64,000 bases of DNA from Oscillatoriaceae cyanobacterium M7585_C2015_266 (GCA_015295835.1 DVEG01000006.1:1-64000); one strand, 5' to 3'; counted from the stretch's first letter, positions 1 to 9,071 are shown. Numbers and translations are program-made. The notes: generated by a model not told the origin, from the letters alone.

Positions 1-1055
1 AGAGCATTACCGCGAGGCAGAACTTCCTCGGGGAAATTGAAATGTTCGTGGGGTTGGTCCGCTGGCGCCATCCAAGCGCGAATCCCTTCGTTCAAGAGAA
101 TATTCTTGGTGTAGAAGGTTTCAAACTCAGGGTCTTCTGCCGCCCGCAATTCTTGGGAAACGAAGTCGTAAGCTCTTAGGTTCAAGCCCAAGCCGACGAC
201 ACCGATAGCGCTCATCCACAAGCCGGTGACGGGCACGAACAACATAAAGAAGTGCAGCCAGCGCTTGTTGGAAAAGGCAATCCCGAAGATTTGTGACCAG
301 AAGCGGTTAGCAGTAACCATCGAGTAGGTTTCTTCCGCTTGGGTTGGTTGGAAGGCGCGGAAGGTGTTAGCTGCTTCTCCGTCTTGGAAGAGGGTGTTTT
401 CTACTGTGGCTCCGTGGATAGCGCACAGCAGGGCGCCTCCGAGAACGCCGGCTACTCCCATCATGTGGAAGGGGTTGAGGGTCCAGTTATGGAAGCCTTG
501 GAAGAAGAGTAGGAAGCGGAAGATAGCGGCGACGCCGAAGCTGGGTGCGAAGAACCAGCTCGATTGACCGAGGGGGTACAGCAGGAAGACGCTGACGAAG
601 ACGGCAATCGGAGCGGTGAAGGCGATAGCGTTGTAGGGACGGACGCCTACTAGACGGGCGATTTCAATCTGACGTAGGCAGAAGCCGATCAGACCGAAGG
701 CTCCGTGGAGGGCGATGAATGTCCACAAGCCGCCGAGTTGGCACCAGCGGGTGAAGTCGCCTTGGGCTTCTGGACCCCACAATAAGAGTAGGGAGTGTCC
801 TAGGCTGTTGGGGGGGGTGGAGACGGCGACGGTGAGGAAGTTGCAGCCTTCTAGGTAGGAGGAGGCTAAACCGTGGGTGTACCAGGAGGTGACGAAGGTG
901 GTGCCGGTAAGCCAGCCCCCGAGCGCTAGGTAGGCGCAGGGGAAGAGCAAAAGTCCTGACCACCCGATGAAGACGAAGCGATCGCGTTTTAGCCAGTCGT
1001 CGAGGACGTCGAACCATCCTCGCTCTGTCTGGGCGCGTCCGACTGCTATGGTCAT
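1..1055 (-). CDS. psbD: Photosystem II reaction-centre protein D2 (3' end just outside the window)
   Basis: Thylakoid membrane core subunit of photosystem II that binds half of P680, the quinone QA and the non-haem iron. Reading the minus strand from the ATG at 1055 gives a protein beginning MTIAVGRAQ and matching the canonical D2 numbering. Visible are Tyr160 (redox-active TyrD), His197 (chlorophyll ligand), His214 and His268 (iron ligands) and Trp253 (QA pocket). Residue 351 is the last complete codon; the final codon and stop fall off the left edge, so this is a window truncation and not a broken gene. psbC normally follows and often overlaps psbD, and would lie outside the window. ycf4 is divergent. 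Confidence 0.98.
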   Translation of the reverse strand, partial: MTIAVGRAQTERGWFDVLDDWLKRDRFVFIGWSGLLLFPCAYLALGGWLTGTTFVTSWYTHGLASSYLEGCNFLTVAVSTPPNSLGHSLLLLWGPEAQGDFTRWCQLGGLWTFIALHGAFGLIGFCLRQIEIARLVGVRPYNAIAFTAPIAVFVSVFLLYPLGQSSWFFAPSFGVAAIFRFLLFFQGFHNWTLNPFHMMGVAGVLGGALLCAIHGATVENTLFQDGEAANTFRAFQPTQAEETYSMVTANRFWSQIFGIAFSNKRWLHFFMLFVPVTGLWMSAIGVVGLGLNLRAYDFVSQELRAAEDPEFETFYTKNILLNEGIRAWMAPADQPHEHFNFPEEVLPRGNA

Positions 1056-1229
1056 TTCGTTTTAACCCTCTTATTAAAACTGGGAGGTTTCTAAGTAACT
1101 TAACATAACTATATATGAAATTTACCTAAATTTGCAAATACCCCCTTAAAATTTATCCGGCTCTTCTCTCGGCGCCCTGGCTAAGCCTTGGTTTGTACTT
1201 TCATTTGCAAGCAGGGTTTCGGGACTTTG

Positions 1230-1255
1230 CTTGTAGCGGTACAAGTGGCCACTTG
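1230..1255. repeat. Overlapping inverted repeats upstream of psbD
   Basis: CTTGT (1230-1234) pairs with ACAAG (1241-1245), while the same ACAAG is also part of the perfect 14-bp palindrome CAAGTGGCCACTTG (1242-1255). The two pairings are mutually exclusive. The site lies about 175-200 nt upstream of the psbD start, so it could be an operator or part of a psbD leader RNA. No function is assigned. Confidence 0.5.
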
Positions 1256-1514
1256 AATACTGGCAACATAAACTCTAATATCTATAAGTAAATCTCTATA
1301 TTTTGCCTTGCAGTCGTGTATGCTCTAAAGCACCCTCGCTACTATCAGCTCTTTTAAACAAGTCCGCTCTCAGAGTAAGTATTTCTCTATCTACTGATTA
1401 TTCCTATTTGACGACGGACTATCTATTTCAAGCATAAATTTCTATTTTATAGATATACTTTTCCAAACCATAACTTGATATTTTTTAATTTAAAATTTCA
1501 TGCTAAGAGATAAT

Positions 1515-1532
1515 TTTACAAATTTTTACACA
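1515..1532 (+). promoter_or_regulatory. HLR1-like RpaB site upstream of ycf4
   Basis: TTTACAAA and TTTACACA form two imperfect 8-mers separated by TT. The RpaB target HLR1 in cyanobacteria is (G/T)TTACA(T/A)(T/A)-N2-(G/T)TTACA(T/A)(T/A), so 17 of the 18 positions fit, with one C for A/T. RpaB controls photosystem genes in response to light. The first TTTACA could also serve as a -35 with TAAGAT (1539-1544) as -10, 18 nt apart. If so, the site would overlap the core promoter. Sequence match only; binding is inferred. Confidence 0.55.
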
Positions 1533-1571
1533 TTGTGTTAAGATTTAAAGGGAGTGACAAACAATAAATTT

Positions 1572-2138
1572 ATGGCAGCACAAACACTCTCCAAAAGCGA
1601 TCGCATACTGCGCCAGACAATTATAGGTTCTAGGCGACTGAGCAATTACTTAATAGCCACTATAGTCACGCTCGGAGGCATCGGCTTTCTACTTTCAAGT
1701 ATCTCTAGCTACCTGCAAGTAAATCTGCTGCCATTTGCCGAACCCACCCAACTAATCTTCATCCCACAAGGTTTGGTGATGGGGCTGTACGGAATTGCGG
1801 CAGTACTATTAAGTCTTTACCTATGGTTAACTATACTTTGGAATGTCGGCGGCGGTTACAACGAATTCAATCGAGAAAATGGAACAGTTAAAATTTTCCG
1901 CTGGGGTTTTCCGGGTAAAAATCGCCGTATCGAATTAACTTATCCCATAGAAGACGTGCTCTCAATTCGAGTCGATATCAAAGAAGGGCTTAATCCCCGC
2001 CGCGCTCTTTTCCTAAAAATCAAGGGTAAAAATGACATTCCCCTGTCGCAAGTGGGGCAGCCGATTTCCCTGTCAGAGCTAGAAAATCAAGGAGCTGAAT
2101 TGGCTCGTTTTCTTGGCGTGCCTCTAGAAGGCTTATAA
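1572..2138 (+). CDS. ycf4: Photosystem I assembly protein Ycf4
   Basis: Thylakoid membrane factor that scaffolds assembly of photosystem I subunits. The protein opens with SKSDRILRQTIIGSRRLSNY, has two predicted membrane helices (about residues 30-50 and 65-90 from the upstream GTG) and the YNEFNRENGTVKIFRWGFPGK stretch typical of Ycf4. The length, about 188 residues, is normal. I prefer the ATG at 1572 over the in-frame GTG at 1554: the family usually starts a few residues before the SD-RILRQ motif, and the GTG is almost on top of the possible transcription start. It neighbours a periplasmic cyclophilin gene, an arrangement I recall from Synechocystis. Confidence 0.95.
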   Translation: MAAQTLSKSDRILRQTIIGSRRLSNYLIATIVTLGGIGFLLSSISSYLQVNLLPFAEPTQLIFIPQGLVMGLYGIAAVLLSLYLWLTILWNVGGGYNEFNRENGTVKIFRWGFPGKNRRIELTYPIEDVLSIRVDIKEGLNPRRALFLKIKGKNDIPLSQVGQPISLSELENQGAELARFLGVPLEGL

Positions 2139-2249
2139 TCAAAAAGCTTTCAGCAGGAGCGCTTGACCCTGTAGGGGCAATACACCCTGGCCCCAAAAAA
2201 GCAATTAATTGGCTGATAAACTAGCAGCCAATTGTATAGGTAAAGCAAA

Positions 2250-3002
2250 ATGCAGGTAAAAATTCCACACTGGCTTGTATCCTTGACATTATTAATTACG
2301 TTAATTTTGGGAGGATGTGCCTCTCAACAAGCAACTTCCGTTTCTGAAATAAATGCTTCCAAGACAACCATAACTTCTGCACCAGCTACTGTTGCTCAAA
2401 GTCGACAAGAAAGTAAATTACCTCGACTAGAAGGAAAAGCAACAGTTGTAATGCTAGTCAAAGGATCGCCTATTACTATCGAAGTAGATGGCACGAATGC
2501 TCCAATTACTGCTGGCAATTTCGTTGATTTAGTTCAACGCGGCGTTTACGACGGGCTGATGTTCCACCGCGTGGTGCGCGAACCTAGCCCATTTGTCGTG
2601 CAGGGGGGCGATCCCCGGAGTAAAGACACTTCTATTCCGGCTGAGGAGCTGGGAACAGGGAGTTTTATCGATCCAGCAACCAATCGCCCTCGCTATATAC
2701 CTCTGGAAATTAAACCAAAGGGGGCAAAAGAGCCAATCTATAGCAAAACATTTGATGCGGCGGGAGTGAAGACAGAGCCAGAGCTGCCCCACAGGCGGGG
2801 CGCTGTGGCAATGGCGCGCTCAAGCTCTCCTGATTCGGCAAGTTCTCAATTTTATTTCGCTTTGACGGATTTGTCGTTTTTGGATGGCAATTATGCAGTG
2901 TTTGGCTATGTTACAGAAGGTATGGATGTAATTGATAAGATCGAACAGGGCGATCGCATTGAATCTGCTAAAGTGACGCAAGGAGCAGAAAATCTCAAAT
3001 AG
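2250..3002 (+). CDS. Cyclophilin-type peptidyl-prolyl isomerase, lipoprotein
   Basis: Catalyses cis-trans isomerisation of X-Pro bonds in exported proteins. The N-terminus has a lipoprotein signal: a hydrophobic stretch followed by LILGGCAS, with Cys24 as the lipidation site. A low-complexity linker to about residue 60 leads into the cyclophilin domain (about 65-245) with FVDLVQRGVYDGLMFHRVV, SSQFYFAL and LDGNYAVFGYV. The insert around residues 105-150 matches longer cyanobacterial periplasmic cyclophilins. It is probably anchored in the plasma or thylakoid membrane facing the lumen or periplasm. The stop codon overlaps the next gene's GTG start by one base, so the two are likely co-translated. 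Confidence 0.93.
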   Translation: MQVKIPHWLVSLTLLITLILGGCASQQATSVSEINASKTTITSAPATVAQSRQESKLPRLEGKATVVMLVKGSPITIEVDGTNAPITAGNFVDLVQRGVYDGLMFHRVVREPSPFVVQGGDPRSKDTSIPAEELGTGSFIDPATNRPRYIPLEIKPKGAKEPIYSKTFDAAGVKTEPELPHRRGAVAMARSSSPDSASSQFYFALTDLSFLDGNYAVFGYVTEGMDVIDKIEQGDRIESAKVTQGAENLK

Positions 3003-4186
3003 TGATTGGCAAGTTAGATAGAGGCGTGGAAGTTGTCGTTACTGGAATCGGTATGATTTCAGCTTTGGGCAATCTTTGCCAGAGCTGGAATCACCTAATT
3101 TCCTCTAAGTGTGGTATCAGGCTGTATCAACCTTTCCCAGAATTGTCGCCGCGCCCACTGGGGTTAATCAAAAATAAGCCAGCACAATTAACAGCACTAA
3201 CCCGAAAAGTAGTGGCAGAGGCTTTACAAGATGCGAATCTAAAGCCTCCCCTGCCGGAAATAGGGGTGGTAATCGGCTCGAGTCGCTCTTATCAGGGGCA
3301 ATGGGAACAGTTGGCGCGGCAGTATTGGCAGGAAAAATCTATACAAGGAAAAAACGCAAGCAATTCCCCTTTTCCCCTTCTCTCAGATTGGTTGCAAACT
3401 TTACCTAATATGGCAGCGATCATAGCAGCGCGGCTAGTGGGAACAGCAGGACCAGTTCTGGCCCCAATGGCGGCTTGCGCTACGGGGATATGGGCCATTG
3501 CCCAGGGGTTTGAGTTAATACGGGCAAGACAGTGCGATCGCGTTGTTGCCGGTGCAGTGGAAGCCCCGATTACGCCACTGACGCTGGCGGGATTTGCTAA
3601 GATGGGGGTTTTGGCAAAAACGGGGGCTTATCCTTTTGATCAACACCGAGAAGGTTTGGTTTTGGGTGAAGGCGGCGCTGTCTTCGTGCTGGAAGAAGCA
3701 TCGTTAGCTCGACGGCGAGGAGCACGGGTTTACGGTCGAATTTTAGGATTTGGCTTGACAAATGATGCCTGTTATGCCACCTCTCCAAATTTGCAAGAAG
3801 AAAGTGCGCTTGCCGCTGTTAAACATTGTTGCCAACGCAGCGGTATTTCCCTAAGTAAAGTAGATTACATCCACGCTCACGGCACTAGTACCCAGCTCAA
3901 TGACGAGTGCGAGGCTCAACTTATCCAGCGTTTGTTTCCCGCTGGGGTGCCTGTAAGCTCTACTAAAGGTGCTACCGGGCACACCCTCGGAGCTTCTGGG
4001 GCTTTGGGGGTGGCTTTTTGTCTGATGGCTCTCCAGCATCAAGTATTGCCCCCTTGTGTTGGATTGAGAGAGCCTGCATTTGCGTTAGATTTTGTCAGGG
4101 AAGCGCGGCAATTTCTGGTTGAGAAAGTTTTGTGTTTGAGTTTTGGATTTGGTGGACAAAATGCTTCAATAGCGTTAGGAAGGTAA
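3002..4186 (+). CDS. Beta-ketoacyl-ACP synthase (FabF/KAS II family)
   Basis: Condenses malonyl-ACP with acyl-ACP in fatty acid elongation. The thiolase-fold triad is present: nucleophilic Cys in AACATGIWAI, first His in HAHGTSTQLND, second His in GATGHTLGASGALG. The FGFGGQNASI tail is also typical. At 394 residues it is slightly short of standard FabF (about 410-415). Translation probably starts at GTG 3002, overlapping the preceding stop, although an in-frame GTG at 3026 starts closer to the conserved VVVTGIG. Many cyanobacteria have a second KAS besides FabF, and this divergent copy is more likely that paralogue; its chain-length preference is not readable from the sequence. Confidence 0.9.
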   Translation: MIGKLDRGVEVVVTGIGMISALGNLCQSWNHLISSKCGIRLYQPFPELSPRPLGLIKNKPAQLTALTRKVVAEALQDANLKPPLPEIGVVIGSSRSYQGQWEQLARQYWQEKSIQGKNASNSPFPLLSDWLQTLPNMAAIIAARLVGTAGPVLAPMAACATGIWAIAQGFELIRARQCDRVVAGAVEAPITPLTLAGFAKMGVLAKTGAYPFDQHREGLVLGEGGAVFVLEEASLARRRGARVYGRILGFGLTNDACYATSPNLQEESALAAVKHCCQRSGISLSKVDYIHAHGTSTQLNDECEAQLIQRLFPAGVPVSSTKGATGHTLGASGALGVAFCLMALQHQVLPPCVGLREPAFALDFVREARQFLVEKVLCLSFGFGGQNASIALGR

Positions 4187-4285
4187 GTAGATAGCCAGAA
4201 ATAAACTTAACTCATTTATTTATTTATTTCTAACTAGATCTAAAAAAATAATTTATAGCCAAGTACCCCTAATATCTCCTTTAAT

Positions 4286-4993
4286 TCATTCTCTTTGCAC
4301 TACTTTCAGTTCCTCTCCGCTGTCAGTAATAACCTGAAGTGGTAGGTGAGCTTGATGCTCTTTTCGCCAAAATTGAATCATTTGCACGCCTTTTTTTGTT
4401 GGTTTGACAACCATGATATAGCGATCGCCTGTCCACTTTATACTGATAACTCTATGCAGCAAAATCCATACTTCTGCACTTTCTCCAGAGTTTAACTTAG
4501 CAATTCGATTGGCATCATAACAGCTCCATATACTCCCTATAATTGTCCACAATCCTGACAAGTATATCGGTTCCTGACGGGCGCTAAGCCCGTAACTTTT
4601 AAAAGAAAATATATTCTGATTCCAAAAAGTTTGCCATAAACTTTTTAAAGGTTCTCGATTTAATTCACTACTATATCGCGGTAGGATCTGTAGTTGTCTA
4701 ATTTGTTCGCTTTCACTTGGGCGCTCCCAGTTTTCGTCTTCGTTACAAATTTCAAACGGAATATCTGAGGCATCTGCTTGAATGGTAGGTTTTTCTTCAT
4801 CTAGCTGGTATTTTTCTGTCTTGTAAAGCAGAACTTTTTTTGACAAAAATTTTTCTTCTGTTTTGACATTTTTTTGCCTTGCCGGCACTTCATTTTCGAC
4901 TTTAGCTTCTAATAATAGAAACGATATTCCAATAGCAATTTGCCCGATTGCTAAAAGTTCAAATAGCGCTCGCTGATTCGTTATTTTTTTCAT
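4286..4993 (-). CDS. Unknown membrane-anchored protein
   Basis: I do not recognise this family. From the ATG at 4993 it is about 235 residues: one N-terminal hydrophobic helix (about residues 8-29), a charged linker rich in Lys and Glu (to about 75), then a mixed globular domain with several Trp and Tyr residues. An in-frame GTG at 5011 would add six residues; neither start has a clear Shine-Dalgarno. It stands alone between genes on the other strand (upstream) and a long non-coding stretch. Likely anchored in the membrane with the bulk on one side. Expression and function are unknown. Confidence 0.65.
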   Translation of the reverse strand: MKKITNQRALFELLAIGQIAIGISFLLLEAKVENEVPARQKNVKTEEKFLSKKVLLYKTEKYQLDEEKPTIQADASDIPFEICNEDENWERPSESEQIRQLQILPRYSSELNREPLKSLWQTFWNQNIFSFKSYGLSARQEPIYLSGLWTIIGSIWSCYDANRIAKLNSGESAEVWILLHRVISIKWTGDRYIMVVKPTKKGVQMIQFWRKEHQAHLPLQVITDSGEELKVVQRE

Positions 4994-5540
4994 TAACTTT
5001 TTATTTCGCACCCAAGTAAATATATACTTATAATAGTAGCATACAATAAATTTCTCAGAGCATCCGGAAAGAAAAGTCAGTAAAAGCGATCGCCTTCAAC
5101 AAATGCCTTCATTCCTCTGGGGAAGCTATTACCAGAGAGCGCCCTCAGCAGTAGCTGGGTTATTGGTTGGGCTGGAAGCTGAGGCTAAAGTTAAAGGGCT
5201 CTGACAAAACTGCTAGACTTCTGTAGTTGCGGAACATAGGCAAGGCAGACTGTTATCATAAATTTAAACGCAAAAAATACCTAAGGCGAGTTATTTTAGT
5301 TTTTTTTTATTTTCTGCTACGCGTAGCAATGGTTTCGATATCGGCTGGCACTTTTTACTGTAAATATATAAATGCAGAAACTGCCGGACAAAAACGCGAA
5401 GCTCGCTCTCGAAACGGGATAGCGAGCCTAGCAAGTAAATCTAGAAATTTGACATGATTCTATATTATTTCTAAAAACAAAGCAGAGGCTTTTTTATGAG
5501 AAAGCTAGCTAGCCGAAAATATGATGGGAACACGACCCTT
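4994..5540. other. Long non-coding stretch with small palindromes
   Basis: About 550 bases without a gene I can support. It holds the 12-bp palindrome GCTACGCGTAGC (5317-5328 region), an inverted repeat GCTCGCT...AGCGAGC near 5401-5427, and GCTAGCTAGC near 5503. Such GCTACGC/GCGAGC motifs are common intergenic repeats in cyanobacteria. A short ORF at 5227-5457 crosses the first palindrome, starts with TTG and has no ribosome-binding site, so it was not called. Confidence 0.5.
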
Positions 5541-6287
5541 TTACTCTGCATTGAGAAATTCCAAATAATGATTACTCAACTCCTTAACCGCCACTTCGTA
5601 AAATTGTTTGCCATGTTCTGGCGTTGCTAAAGCAGGATTAGATCCCATGCGCCCATCGGGATACCGGCGGCGAAAATCAGCAGCACTATAAATAGCGTGA
5701 TCCCGCGAAACTTCAGAGGAAAGAGGCGCTTGTTTAATTGATTCCGGATAGAGGTATTGAGTCAGAGCTATTTCACTAGGTGTGGCATGAGAACCTTCTT
5801 GATCGCCATATAACTCTTTCGCTAATTTATAAACAGAACTGCACATAAACCAATTGCCGATTTGACACTGCACTTTATCGGCATTAGCAACATTTAACTC
5901 GGCAAGGGTGTAATAGGTTTCTGAAAAAGCTGCCTTGAGCGTAGCAATATTTCCGCCGTGCCCGTTAATAAAGAAAAATTTAGTAAATCCCGCCCTAGCC
6001 AGACAAGTAATATAATCTCGAATCATTTGTATCATCGTACTGGGGCGCAAGCTGATACTTCCGGGAAAGGCAGTATGGTGCAGCGCCATGCCAACGTTAA
6101 TTGTGGGACCAATTAAAGCGCCCGTTGCCTCTCCCACCCCACGGGCGAGCGCCTCTGCGCAGAGCGCATCTGTACCAATCAATCCCGTTGGGCCATGTTG
6201 CTCCGTCGAGCCAATGGGAAAAATAATTCCTGTCGATTTCTCAAGATATGCTTCAATTTCTAGCCAGGTACTTAAGTGCAATAGCAT
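5541..6287 (-). CDS. Creatininase-family amidohydrolase
   Basis: Metal-dependent cyclic-amide or amide hydrolase fold. Metal-site residues are visible: Glu29 and His31 in GSTEQHGP, Asp40 in GTDA, His110 in FFINGHGGN, and a later Glu in HATPSEIAL. The 248-residue length is full for the family. Members include creatinine amidohydrolase, the riboflavin/F420 enzyme ArfB and mycofactocin MftE, so the substrate cannot be inferred from family membership; cyanobacterial members are mostly uncharacterised. It is divergent from arsR, with about 98 bp between the starts. Confidence 0.88.
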   Translation of the reverse strand: MLLHLSTWLEIEAYLEKSTGIIFPIGSTEQHGPTGLIGTDALCAEALARGVGEATGALIGPTINVGMALHHTAFPGSISLRPSTMIQMIRDYITCLARAGFTKFFFINGHGGNIATLKAAFSETYYTLAELNVANADKVQCQIGNWFMCSSVYKLAKELYGDQEGSHATPSEIALTQYLYPESIKQAPLSSEVSRDHAIYSAADFRRRYPDGRMGSNPALATPEHGKQFYEVAVKELSNHYLEFLNAE

Positions 6288-6370
6288 TGATAGTTTATTA
6301 AAAGGTCCACTACCGATCCTAACGAAGTTGTAGCCACCACTGCTGTAAAAAGTTAAAATTGAGCTGATAT

Positions 6371-6386
6371 TTCAAAAAAAGTTGAT
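6371..6386 (+). promoter_or_regulatory. Candidate ArsR operator overlapping the arsR start
   Basis: TTCAA (6371-6375), six bases, TTGAT (6382-6386). The arms are inverted repeats with one mismatch, resembling the ATCAA-N6-TTGAT-type dyads bound by ArsR/SmtB proteins. The right arm overlaps the arsR TTG/ATG start region. The exact reverse complement of this arm pair occurs at 6772-6787, in front of the pstS-acr3-arsC genes. Binding by ArsR is inferred from position and repetition. Confidence 0.6.
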
Positions 6387-6714
6387 GTTGCAAGCTGCTA
6401 CCACTACAATCTTTCAAATGGCTGCTGGCTTTCACGCCTTATCTGATCCCCTGCGCCTGCAAGTAGTTGAACTGCTGCGCGAGCGCGAGTTGTGCGTATG
6501 CGAACTCTGCGAACAACTGGAAGTCAGCCAATCCAAACTCTCCTTTCATCTAAAAACCCTCAAAGAAGCCGCTCTCGTCCGTTCGCGTCAGGAAGGGCGC
6601 TGGATTTACTACAGCCTCAACCTGCCCCAGTTTGCTGCTCTTGAGCAATATTTGGCAGAATACCGGCGCTTCAGCCCCATGCTCCCCGTACGCCGTTGCC
6701 AGGACGATCCCTAA
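6385..6714 (+). CDS. arsR: ArsR-family metalloregulatory repressor
   Basis: Winged-helix repressor that releases DNA on binding arsenite or antimonite. The ELCVCELCEQL motif at the end of helix alpha-3 supplies the CxC thiols of the classic As(III) site, followed by the recognition helix VSQSKLSFHLKTLKEAALV and the beta-hairpin RSRQEGRWIYYSLN. Length about 109 residues. ATG 6385 follows an in-frame TTG at 6382; ATG 6418 is a third possibility, since the first two overlap the putative operator and have no Shine-Dalgarno. It heads the arsenic cluster and probably represses both itself and the downstream unit. Confidence 0.92.
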   Translation: MLQAATTTIFQMAAGFHALSDPLRLQVVELLRERELCVCELCEQLEVSQSKLSFHLKTLKEAALVRSRQEGRWIYYSLNLPQFAALEQYLAEYRRFSPMLPVRRCQDDP

Positions 6715-6764
6715 TTTATTAAATTTCTTAACAATCTCATCATCTAATCTGTGATTCCGGCTAC

Positions 6765-6794
6765 TTGACAAATCAATTTTTTTTGAAATGATAG
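6765..6794 (+). promoter_or_regulatory. Promoter with embedded ArsR-type operator for pstS-acr3-arsC
   Basis: TTGACA (6765-6770) is a consensus -35; ATGATA (6788-6793, 17-nt spacer) or TGATAG (18-nt) is the -10. The dyad ATCAA-N6-TTGAA occupies 6772-6787, filling the spacer between the two boxes, and is the reverse complement of the dyad at arsR. This is the expected geometry for repression by steric block of RNA polymerase. The boxes and dyad are seen directly; repression is inferred. Confidence 0.7.
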
Positions 6795-6821
6795 AAATGT
6801 AGCCCTTAAGGAGAAAAAAAG

Positions 6822-7859
6822 ATGAACGCAACAGTAAGCAGGCTGGGTGCGGTTTTGGGGCTGTTAATGCTAACTGCTAGTATGGGCACATTTTTAGGAG
6901 CGTGCGCCCAGCAAGAGACTCCAGCAGCGACTACGCCGAAAATGATCAAAATAGACGGTTCCAGTACCGTCTTTCCGATTTCAAAGGCGCTCGCTGAAAA
7001 ATTCCAAAAACAAAAAGCAAACGCAATAGTAGTTGAAGTAAATTTTTCCGGTACCACAGGTGGATTTAAAAAATTCTGTGCCGGAGAAACTGATATCAGC
7101 AACGCCTCCCGCCCAATTCTAGCTAAAGAAATGCAAGCCTGTAAACAAGCAGGCGTACCCTACATAGAACTGCCTGTAGCCTTTGATGCTCTCACCGTAG
7201 CAGTGAATCCACAAAATAACTGGGCAAAAGAAATTACCCTAGCAGAGTTGAAAAAAATCTGGGAACCTGCTGCCGAAGGGAAAATCACCCGCTGGAATCA
7301 AGTTAGAGCTTCGTGGCCAAATCGACCCCTTAACCTCTATGGAGCAGGCAAAGATTCTGGCACCTTTGACTACTTCACAGAAGCAGTTGTCGGCGAACCC
7401 GATGCCAGCCGCCAAGACTACACTGCCAGCGAAGATGACGACTTTTTAGTAAAAGGAGTCAGCGAAGATGCTAATGCATTAGGCTACTTTGGCTTTGCTT
7501 ATTACGAAGCCAACAAAGATAAACTGAAAGCCCTCGCAATTGATAGCGGCAAAGGGCCAATATTGCCAAGCCGTGAGACTGTAGAAAATAATCAATATCA
7601 ACCCCTTGCTCGCCCTTTATTCATTTATGTCAATGCCAAAACGGCTCAAACCAAACCTGAACTGATATCATTTGTAGAATTCTATCTCAAGAACGCAGCG
7701 CAGGTAGTAACATCTGTAGGCTACATACCCTTACCTAATGAAGTATACCGGATTGCACTAATGCACTTTTATGAAGGGAAAGTAGGCACGGTTTTCGAGG
7801 GAAAAGCTCAGCTAAACCTGACGCTTAAAGAATTGCTGCGTAAACAAGAAACTTACTAG
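6822..7859 (+). CDS. pstS: PstS/SphX-like phosphate-binding lipoprotein in the arsenic cluster
   Basis: Periplasmic phosphate-binding protein of the PstS family. The signal peptide ends in FLGACAQQ, a lipobox with the modified Cys at about residue 28. The mature domain shows [18 protein letters not shown] (phosphate loop), [23 protein letters not shown] and [12 protein letters not shown], the three conserved ligand segments. Length 345 is normal. A good AAGGAG lies upstream of the ATG. No pstCAB genes accompany it; instead acr3 follows 34 bases later. A phosphate binder inside an ars operon could help the cell take up phosphate selectively over arsenate, or act as an oxyanion sensor; this is inference. 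Confidence 0.92.
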   Translation: MNATVSRLGAVLGLLMLTASMGTFLGACAQQETPAATTPKMIKIDGSSTVFPISKALAEKFQKQKANAIVVEVNFSGTTGGFKKFCAGETDISNASRPILAKEMQACKQAGVPYIELPVAFDALTVAVNPQNNWAKEITLAELKKIWEPAAEGKITRWNQVRASWPNRPLNLYGAGKDSGTFDYFTEAVVGEPDASRQDYTASEDDDFLVKGVSEDANALGYFGFAYYEANKDKLKALAIDSGKGPILPSRETVENNQYQPLARPLFIYVNAKTAQTKPELISFVEFYLKNAAQVVTSVGYIPLPNEVYRIALMHFYEGKVGTVFEGKAQLNLTLKELLRKQETY

Positions 7860-7893
7860 AAAAACTATCGATTTTTACCAAAAGTAAATATCA

Positions 7894-9045
7894 ATGAGTA
7901 GCGAGAATATTTCAGCCAGTATCTCGCCTGTGGCAGCGGGAGGGCGATTAAGTTTTTTTGAAAAATATCTCACCTTTTGGGTATTTCTTTGTATTTTAGC
8001 GGGTATTGCTCTAGGACGATTGTTCCCCGGAGTAGCGCTCGCACTAGACGCAATGAGCATCTACCAAGTCTCAATTCCCATCGCTATCTGCCTGTTTTTT
8101 ATGATGTACCCCATCATGGTGAAAATCGACTTCACCCAGGCAGTTAATGTCATTCGCGCTCCCAAACCCGTCATTCTTACCCTAGTCGTAAACTGGGCAA
8201 TTAAACCCTTCACAATGGTAATATTTGCCCAGTTTTTCTTAAACTGGCTGTTTCGCCCTTGGTTGAGCGGCACTGAAATTATTCGCGGCAGCGAAGTCAC
8301 TCTTTCAAATTCCTATATTGCCGGAGCAATTTTACTAGGAATTGCCCCCTGTACTGCAATGGTACTAATGTGGGGATATCTCTGCTATGGCAATCAGGGG
8401 CACACCCTGGTTATGGTAGCAGTTAATTCTCTGACTATGCTATTTCTATATGCGCCCTTGGGAAGGTGGTTGTTAGCCGCTAACGATTTAGTCGTACCCT
8501 GGCAAACTATTGTATTGTCAGTACTGATTTACGTCGGCTTGCCCCTAGCAGCGGGCATGTATAGCCGTTACTGGATTTTCAAAAATAAAGGTAAAGAGTG
8601 GTTTGAGCGGAAATTTTTGAAATATCTCAACCCGCTCGCTATTTCGGCGCTGTTAATTACCTTAGTGCTGCTGTTTGCTTTCAAAGGAGAGCTAATTGTC
8701 AAAAATCCGCTGCATATTCTTTTAATTGCAGTACCGCTTTTTGTGCAAACGAATTTTATTTTCTTAATTGCTTATGTAGCAGCACAAAAGCTAAATCTAT
8801 CTTATGAAGATGCGGCACCTGCAGCGCTGATTGGCGCAAGCAATCACTTTGAAGTAGCGATCGCTACTGCAGTGATGCTATTTGGCTTAAATTCAGGCGC
8901 AGCTCTCGCTACTGTTGTCGGCGTATTAATCGAAGTACCCGTGATGTTGATGTTAGTAGAATTCTGCAAGCGCACTGCTTTTTGGTTTCCGCGACAACCA
9001 GAAAAAGCTACATTGCCAGATCCTCGGTGCATCAAAAAATATTAA
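7894..9045 (+). CDS. acr3: ACR3-family arsenite efflux transporter
   Basis: Plasma-membrane arsenite/H+ antiporter, ten predicted helices over 383 residues. The family Cys essential for arsenite transport is Cys153 in [14 protein letters not shown], and the TM9 segment [11 protein letters not shown] holds the conserved Glu. [22 protein letters not shown] at the N-terminus is the usual ACR3 opening. It is transcribed with pstS (34-base gap) and arsC (26-base gap). In cyanobacteria the equivalent gene is often named arsB, but the sequence belongs to ACR3, not to the E. coli ArsB type. Confidence 0.96.
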   Translation: MSSENISASISPVAAGGRLSFFEKYLTFWVFLCILAGIALGRLFPGVALALDAMSIYQVSIPIAICLFFMMYPIMVKIDFTQAVNVIRAPKPVILTLVVNWAIKPFTMVIFAQFFLNWLFRPWLSGTEIIRGSEVTLSNSYIAGAILLGIAPCTAMVLMWGYLCYGNQGHTLVMVAVNSLTMLFLYAPLGRWLLAANDLVVPWQTIVLSVLIYVGLPLAAGMYSRYWIFKNKGKEWFERKFLKYLNPLAISALLITLVLLFAFKGELIVKNPLHILLIAVPLFVQTNFIFLIAYVAAQKLNLSYEDAAPAALIGASNHFEVAIATAVMLFGLNSGAALATVVGVLIEVPVMLMLVEFCKRTAFWFPRQPEKATLPDPRCIKKY

Positions 9046-9071
9046 TAGATTTGTTATCAGGTGTAGCAAAA

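Larger units (their letters stand above)
1056..1553. other. Divergent psbD/ycf4 intergenic region
   Basis: About 500 bases with no credible ORF between the divergently transcribed psbD and ycf4, long enough for both promoters and a structured psbD leader. It holds the overlapping inverted repeats at 1230-1255 and an HLR1-like direct repeat at 1515-1532, listed separately. The rest is AT-rich, with no tRNA-like or terminator-like element that I can support. Confidence 0.7.

Noticed and set aside
5227-5457. 76-codon ORF on the plus strand
   Set aside because: TTG start, no ribosome-binding site, crosses a GCTACGCGTAGC repeat and has no family resemblance.
6718-6734. Possible Pho box (ATTAAATT, CTTAACAA) before pstS
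   Set aside because: The TTAA cores are nine bases apart, not eleven, and match the consensus poorly.
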